A model generated the notes under the pieces. It saw nothing but the letters and a program-made list of their open reading frames with translations, searched no databases and was not told where the DNA came from. Source: Euglena gracilis (Eukaryota; Euglenida; Euglenophyceae; Euglenales). From it: a stretch of 64,000 nucleotides of DNA. The stretch is from positions 21,172,726 to 21,236,725 of the forward strand of contig CP154957.1 in the NCBI GenBank assembly GCA_039621445.1. The letters are read 5' to 3'. The position numbers and the translations under genes were made by a program. Position 1 is the first letter of the stretch. Every line of letters begins with the position of its first letter. Shown piece after piece: positions 12,430-23,493 of this stretch.

Positions 12430-13429
12430 ATCACGCTCCACAATGCCGAAGAAGGTGCTCAGCAGCAGCGGCGCCGCGTGGAAGGACGACGCAGCCCGGC
12501 CCCCGCGCCCGCCGCTGGCCCCAAACAATGGCGCGGGGGCCGGGGCAGGGCCCACAGCGGGACATGGTCGCGGTCGCCGCCCGCGGGGCAGTGGGGGCTG
12601 GCGCCGGCGCGGGTCGCCGTGCCGCGGGGCCGGGAGGTCACGTCCGACCACGCCTCGGAGGACAGGCCGTCCTGCTGGCTCTGGTCCGTGGCTCGGGGCT
12701 GTGGGGCACATCGGGGGGGGGGGGGCAGCGGCACAATTCGTGTTTGAAGCCGTAATTGCTGCCAAGAATGATTCGGCAATTTGAAAATTAACAAGCCGAG
12801 CCCAGTTTGCCAGCTGTCGTGGTGACGGCGCAATCATCAGCGTCTTTCCTTGTTTCAAAAAAGATTATTTTCTTCATATTTTTTTCTTCTTCAAAAATAT
12901 TATTTTTACAAAAAAAATCGGGCTGATGACGAGGGTGTACATGGGCTGGATAGCTAGGTTCCCCAGCCACTTTCTCAACAAGCCACAGCAAGCACAGCGC
13001 CTGGGGCTGCTCACCGAAACCGTGTCCTTGGCGTCCCCGGCCTTGCGCGGGGCAGGGCAGGCAGCGGGGGCTGCTCTCCGCCCGCCCATCGGGGGAACGC
13101 GGGGGACCGCGTAGGAGAAGTCACACAGCTGGCACATGGTGGGGGCTGTGACTGTGGCGACGAGGCAGTTGGGCACAGGGGTTTTTTCAAGACCGGGGGA
13201 GGCCACCCACCCACCCCCTGGCCCCCCCCCAAGGGGGAGTCCCGGGGGACCCACTCAATTTCCCCCGAAAATGGCCAAAATTACGAAAAATGCTAAAAAT
13301 AGCACCTTTTCAAAAAATTTCGGTGCCAAAGGCGCCGAAAAATATATCCCCCTTCTGGGGGGACCCCTCCCCCCGGGGGGGCTCCAAGACTAAGTCCGTC
13401 CTGCCCCTGGTTGGGCAGGACGTGGAGTT
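12430..13429 (-). CDS. unidentified gene, copy B of a duplicated pair
   Basis: Diverged copy of the gene at 2756-4560. Minus-strand exon-like pieces: 13015-13167 (contains PTMCQLCDFSYAVPR) ending in a good GT donor (ggtttcg/gtgagc); about 12620-12705 (DQSQQDGLSSEAWSDV) after a cccacag acceptor; and 12430-12570 (GPAPAPAP, then SSFHAAPLLLSTFFGIVERD). A 12-nt piece at 13418-13429 precedes the first exon, separated from it by an introner-like element with a perfect 8-bp duplication (13176-13409). Joining across the element keeps the frame (LHVLPNCLVATVTAP, then TMCQL). Four short peptide blocks are conserved with copy A. I cannot name a function; frames between blocks need transcript data. Confidence 0.5.
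13176..13409. mobile_element. introner-like TIR element, family A, TSD GTTGGGCA
   Basis: 234 bp. Starts caggggttttttcaagacc and ends ctgcccctg. Identical octamers GTTGGGCA flank it at 13168-13175 and 13410-13417. The interior shares long phrases with 26069-26312, 46783-47037 and 52978-53206 (cgaaaaatgctaaaaatagc, a gcc/ggc hairpin, aaatatatccc). It interrupts the coding frame of unidentified copy B, so it probably acts as an intron. Confidence 0.88.
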
Positions 13430-14489
13430 CTGCGGCATGGGAAAGGTGGCAGATGCCACGGGAGGCTTCGAAATGGGAAAAACTGGACCTGGGAGATCAT
13501 TCCCCCCCAAAAAATATGGGGAGGAGTTGGGTTTGGGTGTGTAAAAATGCAATGGCACACACCTGGGGGCAAAAGCAGAGGTGCAAAAAGCCCTTTTCCG
13601 AGGAGAATCTTTTTGCAAAAAAGGCACACCTCCATTCTTGAAAGGCTATTTTCTGGGTCGGACCCAGCCGAGACCCGAAACCACCACTAACTCCTGTGCC
13701 TGTGAATTTTAGGCTCAGGCACCGGTGAAAAAGCACCAACTCCCTCCCTCACCCAGCGGAGGACCCACGTGATTATCCCCCCCCCTATGTTGTGGGGGGG
13801 AAATCACCAGAAAGTTGTAGTTTGGGGCTGAGCCAAGAAGTGGGGGGAGCGAATATCACTAAAATCACTAGACAAACATTGGGGTTGTTTTGCTGTTTGA
13901 AACTTAATGCAAATATCTGGGAGCTTTCTTCGATGGTCGTCCTCTGGGAGCCCTTTTGTTGAGCATTCATACTTTTTGCATCTGTATCATCCCAATTGCT
14001 CAACCTTGGGTTGTGTGGCGAGGGACAGATGCAAGCACAGATTGTCCCTCAGTTTGAGTGCAGCTCCTCCTGCAGGCAAATGGTGAAAAAAAAATATGTG
14101 AGATTAACCTCGATAAAATCAAATTTTTCAATTCATTTCAATTCAGTGGTGAATCAAACAAATCAAATGCTGTCAATCCATGAATTAGGGCGTGAGCCGC
14201 TTTAAAAAAAAACAGGGAAATAAGACTGACCTGAAAGGTTTAACCAGCACCATCCAAGGCAAAGGCGGGGGGCGATGAGTCACGTCCGAGGCCGAGGATG
14301 GATCTGACAAGCCAGGTGGTAAGAAGGAAAGATATGCAATCTGGGCCAATTTACATGTGCCAGGGGCACCTCCGAAGCGAAGCGAACCTCGCCCGGCTCC
14401 GTCCGTGGCAAGGTTTGGTACACCACACACGAGACGCCAACACGCACAGCGATGCGAACACCCACGCAAAGTCACACCCAAACACCCCT
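13430..14489. other. no gene seen; 3' flank of the hydrolase gene
   Basis: C-rich then AT-rich sequence. The part next to 14489 should contain the h3' untranslated region of the minus-strand hydrolase. No repeat copy elsewhere in the window was noticed. Confidence 0.4.
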
Positions 14490-16600
14490 TCAGACAACGG
14501 ACCGGATCCACTGGTCGATGCCCTCCTCGCTGCCATACCAGCCTGCCTGCCCGGCGCCGTGGGTGCAGCCATTCATTCAGTCCGGCGAATGCAAAATTTG
14601 TGAACCACATATTTTGGTGCCTATCAGAATCAAAAAAGTGTTGTAAAACACAAGTATTTGGTTTCCAGATGGATGTATTATTAACTGATAAGATTTGTTT
14701 GGGTGCCGACAAAAGGCCACCTGGGTGTCCACACCAAATGAACACCTGCGTGGGTGCAGTTCACCTCCACCACCGTGCGGGAGCCGCGGGCCACGCTGAT
14801 GCACCGCGGCGTGACGCCGTCCCCCGCGCTGGTCTCCTCGCAGCCGTTGAACTTGTAGGACAGGCCCGCGTTGCTGCCCTCTGTCCCCTGGATGGTCGCA
14901 GGGGGGGGGGGCGGCTGCGTTCCCCGGAAATCTACCTGACCGGCAAAGTAGGTTTTCTGGGCCACAGGCTGAGGTATGGGTATGGGCCTAATTTTTTTGT
15001 GAATTTTTTGGGGGTCCCCTCCAGGGAGTCCTGCGTCGGGCTGGGTGGGAGGGGCGAGAGTATTAAAAAGAAGCCCGCACCACTCTCTCCCTTGAGGGGG
15101 GGGGGGGGGCGGTCTTTTGAATTAAAAAGAAACCTGGAGTGGTGACAGTGACCGTTTCCATCCCCAAAAAGGTGCAACATAAGGATTCTGAAAACAAATG
15201 TAATGTAAATGCAAATGCAAATGCAAATGTAATGCAATTTGCGAAATTCAAATGATGGCATGCATTTCCCAGTGAATTGCAATCGGCGGATGCGGTTGAG
15301 GTTTGCAGTGGAGGCCCCACATCGCCCTGGTCACCGACGCCGCACACAGACACGATGGGGCAGCCGATGGCCTCCGGGTCGTCGTACAGCAGGTTGGTCA
15401 GCTGCAGCGACGACCCGGCGGCGCTCGGCGGCAGGGTGGGGTCCTCCCCCTGCCGTCGCTCCCGGGCAGGCGGCGTTCCGCCATGGACGTTGCCTCCCGT
15501 GTCCCAGCCCCTTTCAACGTTATTATTTCATTTTGTTATTGTGCCCTGTCGTGTAATATTGTTAATGTGTTTTACTATCTTGATTTTTTTTCATTTTATT
15601 ATTATTACATTATTATTGTTATTATTGTGTTGCTAAGTCATTCTGCCATAGCAATAGTGTCATGCATCAATGCATCAGTGCATTAATTGTGTTTTTACAA
15701 GGAAAGAGCAAGTCCCCCCCCAGCTGCTGGCATTCTACCGCCTGCATTCACAGCTGTTACTTCTCCAGCTGCTGGTATTCTGCGGTTTTATAACGGTGTT
15801 GCAAGGAAAGGAACAAAGCGGGTGAAGTTGCAAAGCAGCCTGGCCACGAAAGCGGCCGAAGGGATAATTCTCCGCGCTGTAGTGCGGGGTGCCGAGGGTG
15901 ACCAGGGAGTGCAGGGGGCGGAGAGGGGGGCGGTACACCTTGCCGTCGTAGACCCGGCGGCAGAGGCCGCGCGGGGAGGGCAGTTCATTGACGAGGAATT
16001 GGAAAAGGGGGAACAAAAAAACGGTCAGTAAAGCCGCCAGTTCTACAGCTGCAATGCTGCGGTCGACGCCAAACCTTGTGCATTCTCCTACTGAGAGGCA
16101 GTGCACCCCTACGCGGGGGGAGTAAATGTGCCCATCGGTCTGGGAGGGCTCGGCATCCGGGATCCAGGGCGTATGTGTCTGCCTCCTCACATTGCTGGCA
16201 ATGTGTACAAAACTCTGGGTTCCCACAGGCCCCTTCGGACATTCTGACCTGTCCACGGAGGCTACCGCCGAAATTTTCCACGAGCACACATGGAAAGGTG
16301 TTATGGACAACCTGAAGCACAACGTTTCCCACAAACGGGCCACGGCGATCCCTGGCCGGCCTTCCCGGGCCAGGCCCAGGTACAGCCGGGCCAGCCACCC
16401 GCCGGCGGAGTGGCACACCAGCACCGTGGGGCCCGGCCCGCGGTCCGCCGCCAGCGCCGCCTCCAGCGCGTCCAAATAGAACCGGAAGCTGCTGCCCAAC
16501 AGCGTCGGGAGCCACTGGAACGTGGGGGCGGCAGCCCATTCCCCAATACCTCCGCCACGGGAGGGCGCCGGTCCCCAACCACGGCCCCGACGTCCCGGAC
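14490..16600 (-). CDS. alpha/beta hydrolase (lipase/PGAP1-like, plant-type), 5' end unresolved
   Basis: Exons on the minus strand: about 16345-16500 (FRFYLDALEAALAA, then the nucleophile elbow VLVCHSAGGWLARLYL), 15843 to about 16000 (LHSLVTLGTPHYSAENYPFG), 15330-15458 (SSLQLTNLLYDDPEAIG, then VSVCGVGD), 14757-14890 (GLSYKFNGCEETSAGDGV) and 14490-14565 (HGAGQAGWYGSEEGIDQWI, stop TGA at 14490-14492). The order CHSAGG (serine nucleophile), TLGTPH..SAE.YPFGR, GDGV and a WYGS..W ending matches a plant/algal family of predicted lipase-like alpha/beta hydrolases. The catalytic serine is visible; the aspartate is probably in the GDGV region and the histidine just after (VNCTHG). Three nonconventional introns separate the last four exons. 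The N-terminal part (perhaps 16540-16640 and further upstream) is not assigned. Substrate unknown; I see no clear signal peptide. Confidence 0.85.
14566..14748 (-). mobile_element. nonconventional intron / introner, TSD CGTGGGTG
   Basis: 183 bp. On the gene (minus) strand it begins CAGGTGTTCATTTGGT and ends GAATGAATGGCTG, so the ends are complementary around CAG, TTCATT and GT. The octamer CGTGGGTG (CACCCACG on the gene strand) is repeated exactly at 14558-14565 and 14749-14756. Removing the element plus one octamer joins VNCTH to GAGQAGWYGS in frame, giving the expected C terminus of the hydrolase. No GT-AG pair would give that join. Confidence 0.93.
14899..15329 (-). mobile_element. nonconventional intron (older introner)
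   Basis: 431 bp. Gene strand starts CAGGGCGATGTGGGG and ends in a C-run plus CTG. Flanking octamers no longer match, but the reading frame (VCGVGD joined to QGTEGSNAGL) requires removal of the element plus 8 nt, as in the fresh copies. It contains a repeat related to 49200-49410 and short atgcaaatgcaaatg repeats near 15205-15235. Confidence 0.72.
15467..15842 (-). mobile_element. nonconventional intron (older introner)
   Basis: 376 bp. Gene strand begins CAGGCTGCTTTGC and ends GAACGCCGCCTG. Joining NYPFGRFRG to RRQGEDPTLPPSAAGSS needs the element plus 8 nt removed; removing only CAG...CTG breaks the frame. The octamers on each side are only weakly similar (about 3 of 8). The interior is AT-rich (ttattatta). 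Confidence 0.68.
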
Positions 16601-16649
16601 GCGGCATTGGTGGCCAACGTCAGGGTCGTGTGGTGGGGGGCTGGATCCG

Positions 16650-18470
16650 TCTCAGGGGGAAACAACGATGGTTTGGGTCGCAGGGAGGGTGAGCCAAGGG
16701 GGAATGGGGCGCCAGGCATTGATGGGCAGCACGGCCACCGAGGCAAAGCAGTCCCGCTTTCAGCAGGGCGGTCCTCAAGCGTTTTTTATTATTATTAAAG
16801 AAACACCCTGGCCCACCACATTCAACGATCCACAGGATTTTTCATTCCTAATACGACCGTTTTTTTTCCGCCAAAAACGGCGGAAAAAACGGTCATATTA
16901 TGGAAATGAAAATGGGTCAACTTCGGGGGAATGATTCCTGGCATCCTTGGAACATCGCCCATCCACTCAACACGCCAAACATGCGTTTAATTCTCAACCC
17001 CATTCATGTCCAGACCAGCCATTGGCTGGCCCTTTGGCCTTAGAACAATCCTCAAAAAATCGACCGTCTCTTCCCATGTGGACCGCCCTGGCTTTGAGAG
17101 GGCGGCGCCAAAGGAAGCGTACGCATTGGCCCCGGCCAGGAATCCGGGTAGCACCAGAGCGCTGGCAGAGGCCCAGGATGAAAAACAAACGCAATGAAAA
17201 CAACAAATGACAAAAAAATGGGCGGCGGGGCTTCTGAAGTTGAATGTCAGACAAATGTCGGTGACATCACCCGTGAAGCCCACCCACAGAATTTATCGAA
17301 ATGAAGGTTCTGGGAGAATTGTCTCTGAGATCGGATCATCGGAGACAAAATAAAAACGCACCCCATTCCGCACAACAACCGCACCGAACAACCACACCCC
17401 ATTCCTGAAATTCGGCCAAAGCTGTCTCGAGCCACAAAAAACCACTTCCTCTGCAAAAAAAATACAGAAATCGCCTCCTGAGAAAGCACGCAGCGGTAAG
17501 TGGGGCGCTGCTCATGGGGTTTGGAGGTGCCAACGATGGGCTCTTGAAGCAACGTGCCCGCCCCCTGATGTGGGGAACCAATGACGGACAGCATGCAGAC
17601 GTCGTGCCCGACAGCCTTTGGTCTTAACGGACCTGGCGAAGAGAAATGGAGCGCTGGAGAGCCGTGCACGATCACAGAGATGAATGGCTCAAACTGCGAT
17701 GCCGGAGGTCGACAGATAACAAAATGAATTACACGTGATCTGAGATCTTTCAAGCAAAACAGCTGCAGAAAAATGGGTGGGGGACCGTCAACTTAATTTT
17801 CTGAGGGGGCATACCATCACGAAACGCTATGGACTGAAAATGGAGCCAACCGCGCAGAAAGGTTGTTGTGATGGCGCCAGCCACCATAATCAGGCACGCA
17901 GTGGATGCTAGCCCTGAAGAATGCCAAGGGCTGTGCGGTAATGTTCCAACTCGACCTTCCTTCGAGAATATAGGCACCGCATCGGCGATGCTGGGGTGTT
18001 TGCTTGCCGGACGCAGCAAGGACCCTTTTATATTGGGGAGACCTGCAAGGAAGCAGAAACAGCCCGAGGAAGTGAAAAAGCCGAGTACAAATGCTTTTGA
18101 GCTTTGAAGACACACCAACCTTATATTTATTTACATTTTATTCCTCATCTTTTAAATGCAATGGCCCAAGCAGCCTCTCAGAAGGGGGGGGCATCAACAT
18201 TTGGGAGGGTTTATATTTGGTTGAAAAGCCCATAAAACTGAAAACAACTACTTCCATTATGCGAAATTTGACGTCTTGGGCCATTTTCACGCTCCAATTC
18301 AGAGTCAATGGAGAAAAAACTATTTCAAGAACATTTTTTTTTAACGTTGTGATGACTAACCTCTATGTCAAAACCTGGAATTTTTTTTTGGTCAGCTTTT
18401 TTTGGCTTCCTTTTGAGAAAGGGGGGAATTCCACATAGGTCGCCAACCCAAGCACCCCAGGGGGTTCTAC
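16650..18470. other. unassigned; possible 5' region of the hydrolase gene
   Basis: Should hold the first exon(s) and promoter of the hydrolase, but I could not place them. An open minus-strand stretch at 17480-17750 and a 79-codon plus-strand ORF at 17868-18107 have moderate GC and could be exons; neither is recognisable. A family L fragment lies at 16930-16990, next to the perfect inverted repeat ttttttccgcc/ggcggaaaaaa at about 16860-16885. Confidence 0.35.
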
Positions 18471-18479
18471 ATTTAGGGG

Positions 18480-19200
18480 GGGTTGCTGAGCTCTTATCCT
18501 TTTATGGGTAAGAGCGACGCTTACCAGGAGGGAAACCCCCGACTTTTGACCCCCCGTCCCCTCCCCCCCCTCTCAGGGCCACCTCAGGGGAACCAAGGTT
18601 TCCGGAACCGACCCCCGCCCTGGGAAGTTGTCTTTGGAGATATCCCCATTGGTTCTCCGCATCTGTTGATACCCATAATAATCCTAATTTTGCGTCTGGC
18701 CCGAGTTACGCCCGTTTCAATGGGGCCAAGTCCAGAAAAAGGGACTGTGAAACAGGGTCTATCTGGCAACAAACAAACATGTATTTTGGCAATAAGTTGT
18801 CCAAAGGGTCCTATTCAACGCCCTATCCAGCGATACCTGGCTTTCCCGGTAACTCTGCGGCGGGCCAAAATTACGCCCCAAATCCGCAGCCTCGTTTTTT
18901 TGACGCGCTTTTCGGCCGCTCTTGGCCTGTTTTTTTTGGACTCGAAAATGAAGCATAATGAAAGCAAATGTACAAAACAGCAACTGAACCCCCTGGAACC
19001 TCCTATCTAACCATATTATGGTTCCCCATAACTCCACGCCTGGTCCAAGAAACGGCCATTTTCCGGCCATTTTGCGCTGTTTTGGGGCCCAAAGAATCAA
19101 ATAAAGCAAAATGTCCAAAACCCGAAGTGAAGCCCATAAAACGCCCTGTCTAACGGTATTTTGATTTCCCCGCAACTCCCACCCAGCCTGAGGATGGCCG
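18480..19200. repeat. long dispersed repeat, family F
   Basis: Begins with gctgagctcttatcc, a self-complementary block (cttatc...ggtaagag). It continues through C-rich sequence into segments ending 'ttttgatttccccgcaactcc'. The same order of blocks is present at 43315-44000. Weaker relatives of the 'cccgagttatggccattttt' segments are at 41440-41600 and 19510-19600. Confidence 0.6.
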
Positions 19201-19250
19201 ATTTACGCCCCAAAACCCTGTGAAAGGGGCAAAGTGCAGGAAGGGTGCAA

Positions 19251-19317
19251 ATGCACCCAGAATCAAATCTGGGTCTTCAGCACCATGTGCCGACGGTGTA
19301 TCCGCTACACCACACGC
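19251..19317 (-). tRNA. tRNA-like sequence (SINE head or pseudogene)
   Basis: On the minus strand, TGGTGTAGCGG matches the tRNA A-box consensus (TRGYNNARNNG) fully. About 35 nt downstream, GATTTGATTCT resembles a B box inside the short stem CCCAG/CTGGG. No convincing acceptor stem or 7-nt anticodon loop was found, so a functional tRNA is unlikely. Confidence 0.3.
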
Positions 19318-19388
19318 CTCTTACCACAAACACCTGTTTTATAGCCTGGACCCCACGGACAGCCTTTTGGAACGATAACATTAAAGGA

Positions 19389-19469
19389 GCACAGTTCAGG
19401 AGTCGAACCTGCACCCCATGAGGGAGAGCAGAGTATTCATCATCTACTTTAACTATAGACCAACTGCAC
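19389..19469 (-). tRNA. tRNA-like sequence with perfect B box
   Basis: Minus strand contains GGTTCGACTCC, a perfect B box (GGTTCRANTCC). Candidate acceptor strands GTGCAGT and ACTGTGC pair over 7 bp with two G-T wobbles, and a D-stem-like GTCT/AGAT follows. The anticodon arm is poor (4-bp stem with a long loop). It lies 70 nt from another tRNA-like sequence, which suggests tRNA-derived SINE material. Confidence 0.35.
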
Positions 19470-19479
19470 CGCTGAAGAC

Positions 19480-22400
19480 AGGACTGACACTTATGACCTT
19501 GAGATTCGGACGCTGCCGTTTATATTTTGGCTATATTTGGGCAAAAAAATTGTACGTTTCAAATATCTCGAAAGTCATGCCAAAACAAAGGGAATGTCCG
19601 ACGTCCCCCGATGTGCCCCCCACCGCACCCCCCCACAATACCCCCCCCCCAAATGCCGCCAACCCCCACCTAACCCCCCCCCACACAATATCCCCTGATG
19701 TATTGCAAAATTGCCTAGTATTTTCGCGGGTGTCATACTTTTTGAGGGAAATGGCCAAATGTTGGCCTGTGTCTGAGGGGAGGGGCTTTGTGCCCCCACC
19801 CCTCCCGCAAACCCTCAACCCCCAACTTCCCTTTGCGTACAGACATTGCTTTTTCCGAAGTTTTCACCTTAAAAAATGGTCCTATTCTGCAAATTTTTGG
19901 ATTGCGCCCGGGGGGAGGAGGGGCCCTCCGGATCCCTCTCCCCCCCCAAAAATAACAGTGTGTCGGACTTTTTAGCGATTTTTTTTTTCGTTTTTCATTT
20001 GACCCCACAAATGACCCCAAAATAGAAAGCAAATCTTACAACAATTCCGAAAATGCTAAGAGGAGGGGAAAAAATTCGGGTTTACCCCACACCCGGCCAT
20101 TTTTTTTTAGGCGAAAACATCGAAATACGCATCCTTACAAAAAGGGAAGTAGGGGATGGGGGGGCCAGGGGAGAACATATATTGCAAAAATTGGCCCCCA
20201 CCGGCCTTAATGGGGGGGTGGGGATTGAATGGGGAGCACACCATTACTTGTCACTGGGGATCCTCGGAGGGCGGTGGTAGCCTCCAAGTGGGAAAGGGAG
20301 TGCAGAACGTCCCCATCTTGAGTGATAGGGAAGGCAAAGAAGAGAGCGCCGCCAACCAACAGGGCCGCTGCCCTTGTTCCCCAGCGACGTCTCTGTGGAA
20401 AGAGGACCAAGAGGGGCGGAAAAAGAACAGCAAAGCTCGTTTTTTTATTATTATTATTAAATATGTGTATCGCTGACAGAAAGAAAGCACTGTGATGGTG
20501 ATGGATGGGACGACATCCTGTCAGACTGTTGAATAAAAGATGTAAAAACAAGATTCCAGTGCTGAATTGTGCTTGGTAGTGGGGAGAATTGGAATCGGCC
20601 ATGCGACCTCACAACTGCCCTTCAGCTCAATGAGACAAAATGGGTGACAGAATCTTTATTTTGTGTAGCGATTGCTGCATGCTGAAAATTTGAAATTCAC
20701 GTATGCGGACTTGTTGCATAATCGCTCGAAATTCAGGTTCTGCAAAAAAAACACGAATTAAGGGGTCATGTTTCGTCGAAAAATCGAAAATTCCCCAACA
20801 AAAGTTCACGCATTCTAACCGGAGGCAGTTCTGCCACAGATGCTTGGACCTCGCTTTCCCTGTGGAAATGTCAGAGGTCCACCGTGCCCTGTGGGTCTGA
20901 TACCTAAAATGGAACTCCTTGGGGGACGCTGACTTGCTGGGGTCGGGGTGGCTGCTGTTCTGGTCTCTTGCCCTATTTTTTTTTGAATAGAAACCAATAT
21001 ATGGAAACGACATGCATGACCCAAACCATACACATATGGCACCGCTAGTCCTGGAAAATGAGATATGGGCCAAATTATTGGGGGGGGGGGCAGAATGGGA
21101 AGGCCTACCACAGCATTTTTCACAGATCTATCCTTTCAGTTTCAGCCAGCTGCCACCCGCGCAGGCACACCCTCTGGCGTTTGTCCTGGGAGCAACAGGA
21201 CGGGATCATATGGCCGGCGTCACATCCAACTGAGAAGCCGAAGGAAAGGTGGTGAAGACGAAGACGAAAGAGACGCTTGGGGTGCCTTGATGGCTGCCGG
21301 CTCCCCGCAGCAATCCCTGGACCAGGGCAATGCCTGGGTAAGCCATACACTCTAACCCATCCATCTAGCCCACCCCATGCTCTTATCCAGGCAGTGCGAC
21401 CCTCCTCCTTTCCGCATTTCGATGACGAACTCCAAAAAAAGATGTGTTCGCATTGGAGACCCTAAACATTCATTCGTGATTTTTTTTGCGGGAGTTTTTT
21501 CTTTTTTTTTGCAATCCTTTGCGCTCCAAAAAGATTGCCAGCTTGGGCCCCTTGATCATTTTCCAGCTCCATTCACTCGCTAAGTTGGGTCCAAACGTTT
21601 TGGCACCATTTTACCATTTTAGGTCCATCCGATTTCGGCGTAACTCAATCCCGAAATTGAGACCCTGACCTTAATCCAAAACAGAACCAAAATGGGGGGA
21701 AACGTGAATCCGGGTGCGAAACGGAAAAATCACAGTTGGCCCTAGAAATGCGACCCCCCTCCCACGTTTCACCATTCCCCCCGTGAATTGTTTGTTGCGA
21801 TATGTGTGTCTGTTTGTATTCAATGAAAGAAACAGGAGTTCTGGGTGAAAATCTTGGTATGCAAGGATCACATGCGGGGGATCGTTGAATTGAACCACTT
21901 TGCAGAACAAGATTATCAAATTTTATTCTGGGCGGTAAATGACAGCACCAGAGGCAGAGCAAAAGCGGCAGAAACTAGCTTCGTCGGGTCAGTGATTGCA
22001 TTCGTCGCAATGGACAACGTTCAGGTTTATGGGACGGGCCGCACCATCCAACGCATCCGATGCAGCCGAAGGGCGTCCGCTTATCGTTGTACAACTCTTC
22101 GGTCCGGGGCAATCCATGGTTCACCCAGGGCATCCCCCGCACGGTTTCTCAGGAATCCCGTCTGCTTTGAAAGCCGCCTGATGCTGCAGGCCATTGGCTG
22201 CACATTGGCATCCACCTTTTGCTTCAGAGGTCACCCCCCTCCAGGGGTAGGGGTTTCAGGCAGGCAGGCAGGAGGGTTCTGGTGTTGGGTGGGTGGTGAT
22301 GGAGCACCCCCCCCAGCCCGAAATCGCCGGGGCCCTGAAAGTGGGAAAATGAAAAACTGCACCACCTTGTCAGAAACGGGGGGAATGCTGTGGGTGCACT

Positions 22401-23490
22401 CAGAAAAATGCTACACTTAGAAAAACATTGAGGATGCCCAGTTGAAGATTGGCCGAGCTTTTCCCGGCATACGCAGGGCAGGAGGGGGATGGGCAGAGGA
22501 GGCCAGGGTCCGGCCACAAGACGTTGTGAACCGACAGCCTTCGGACAAAAGCCAACTCTCTCAGTTGTGAACTACAAGTGGGCTCTGCTGTCCCCCGAAG
22601 ACAGAAAAAGCCGGGCTTGGTATCCATTTGTGAGTGTACAAATACTATACATTATGTATTTATAAATATAATTTTAAACAAAAACATAAAAATTGTAAGC
22701 ATAAAAATTCCAATTGAAAAAAATTGGTAGTAAAAATAAAAAAAACCACTGAACCACTTTGGCAGGGGGGGGGATTCTTTGTTGTCATTGTGCTACAAAA
22801 CATAATATTGTTTGAAATCCCTTTTCCAACAGACTGCCGCAGGATGCAAAATGTGGTGTGGGGTGTCATTTGGCATACTGAAGAGGGTGGGGTAAACTGA
22901 AAGAGACTACAACAGGAGAGGTACCGGTGCAGCCAATGGAAAGAAGGTCAAGAGATAAACGAGCTGAGACTGAAAATACATCCCATCTGCCAGGAGGCAA
23001 TGGTCCTTAAATATTATCTTTCTTTTGAAGGATTAAAGAGGGATTGGGTCGAAGTTGAGGCAGTGTGCGCATATAAAAAGAAAAAGCTACGTGTGTGCAA
23101 GCAAAAAAAAGCAAAAGGTGATGACGACAATCCTGGCAAGAACAATTCAAATAAATGAGAGACAAATGGGATGCACTGCACATTGCATGGCATCAGCAAA
23201 AGGATGAGAAAACAACAACTAAAGCTGCCAGCGTTGCAAAAGGGTCATCTTTGCCAAATTGAGGCAGGAGGAACGATGGGAAAGCGGGTTGAGCTTCGGT
23301 TTCGGGACGAGGGCAATTTGGTTTTGAGAGAAGGCGAAGGCGGCTACGGTGGGACAGCAAGAGGGTCCGGTCCGCGTGCCGGAAGGCACACGCAACGGGC
23401 ACGGGGAGGGGGGGTTACGGTGGCCAGCGGAGGGAGAGGTCGACCGGTCAGCGTTCGGCGGGTTGGGGGAGAGGGGTGGGAGAGGGGGGG
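19480..23490. other. unassigned region with weak exon candidates
   Basis: C-rich and AT-rich filler with no named repeat copy. Minus-strand stretches at 20640-20890 (after a ttttttttgcag acceptor-like site), 21120-21330 (after tcccag) and 21990-22600 have exon-like GC content and splice-like borders, but no recognisable product. 22140-22200 reads HQAAFKADGIP in one frame, faintly like KAAFKAHGDGP at 7100-7150. 23000-23490 is the 3' flank of the sestrin gene. Confidence 0.25.
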
Positions 23491-23493
23491 GGG

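Noticed and set aside
12298-12755. Two plus-strand ORFs of 149 codons
   Set aside because: Shadows of the GC-rich minus-strand exons of unidentified copy B; only minus-strand peptides are conserved with copy A.
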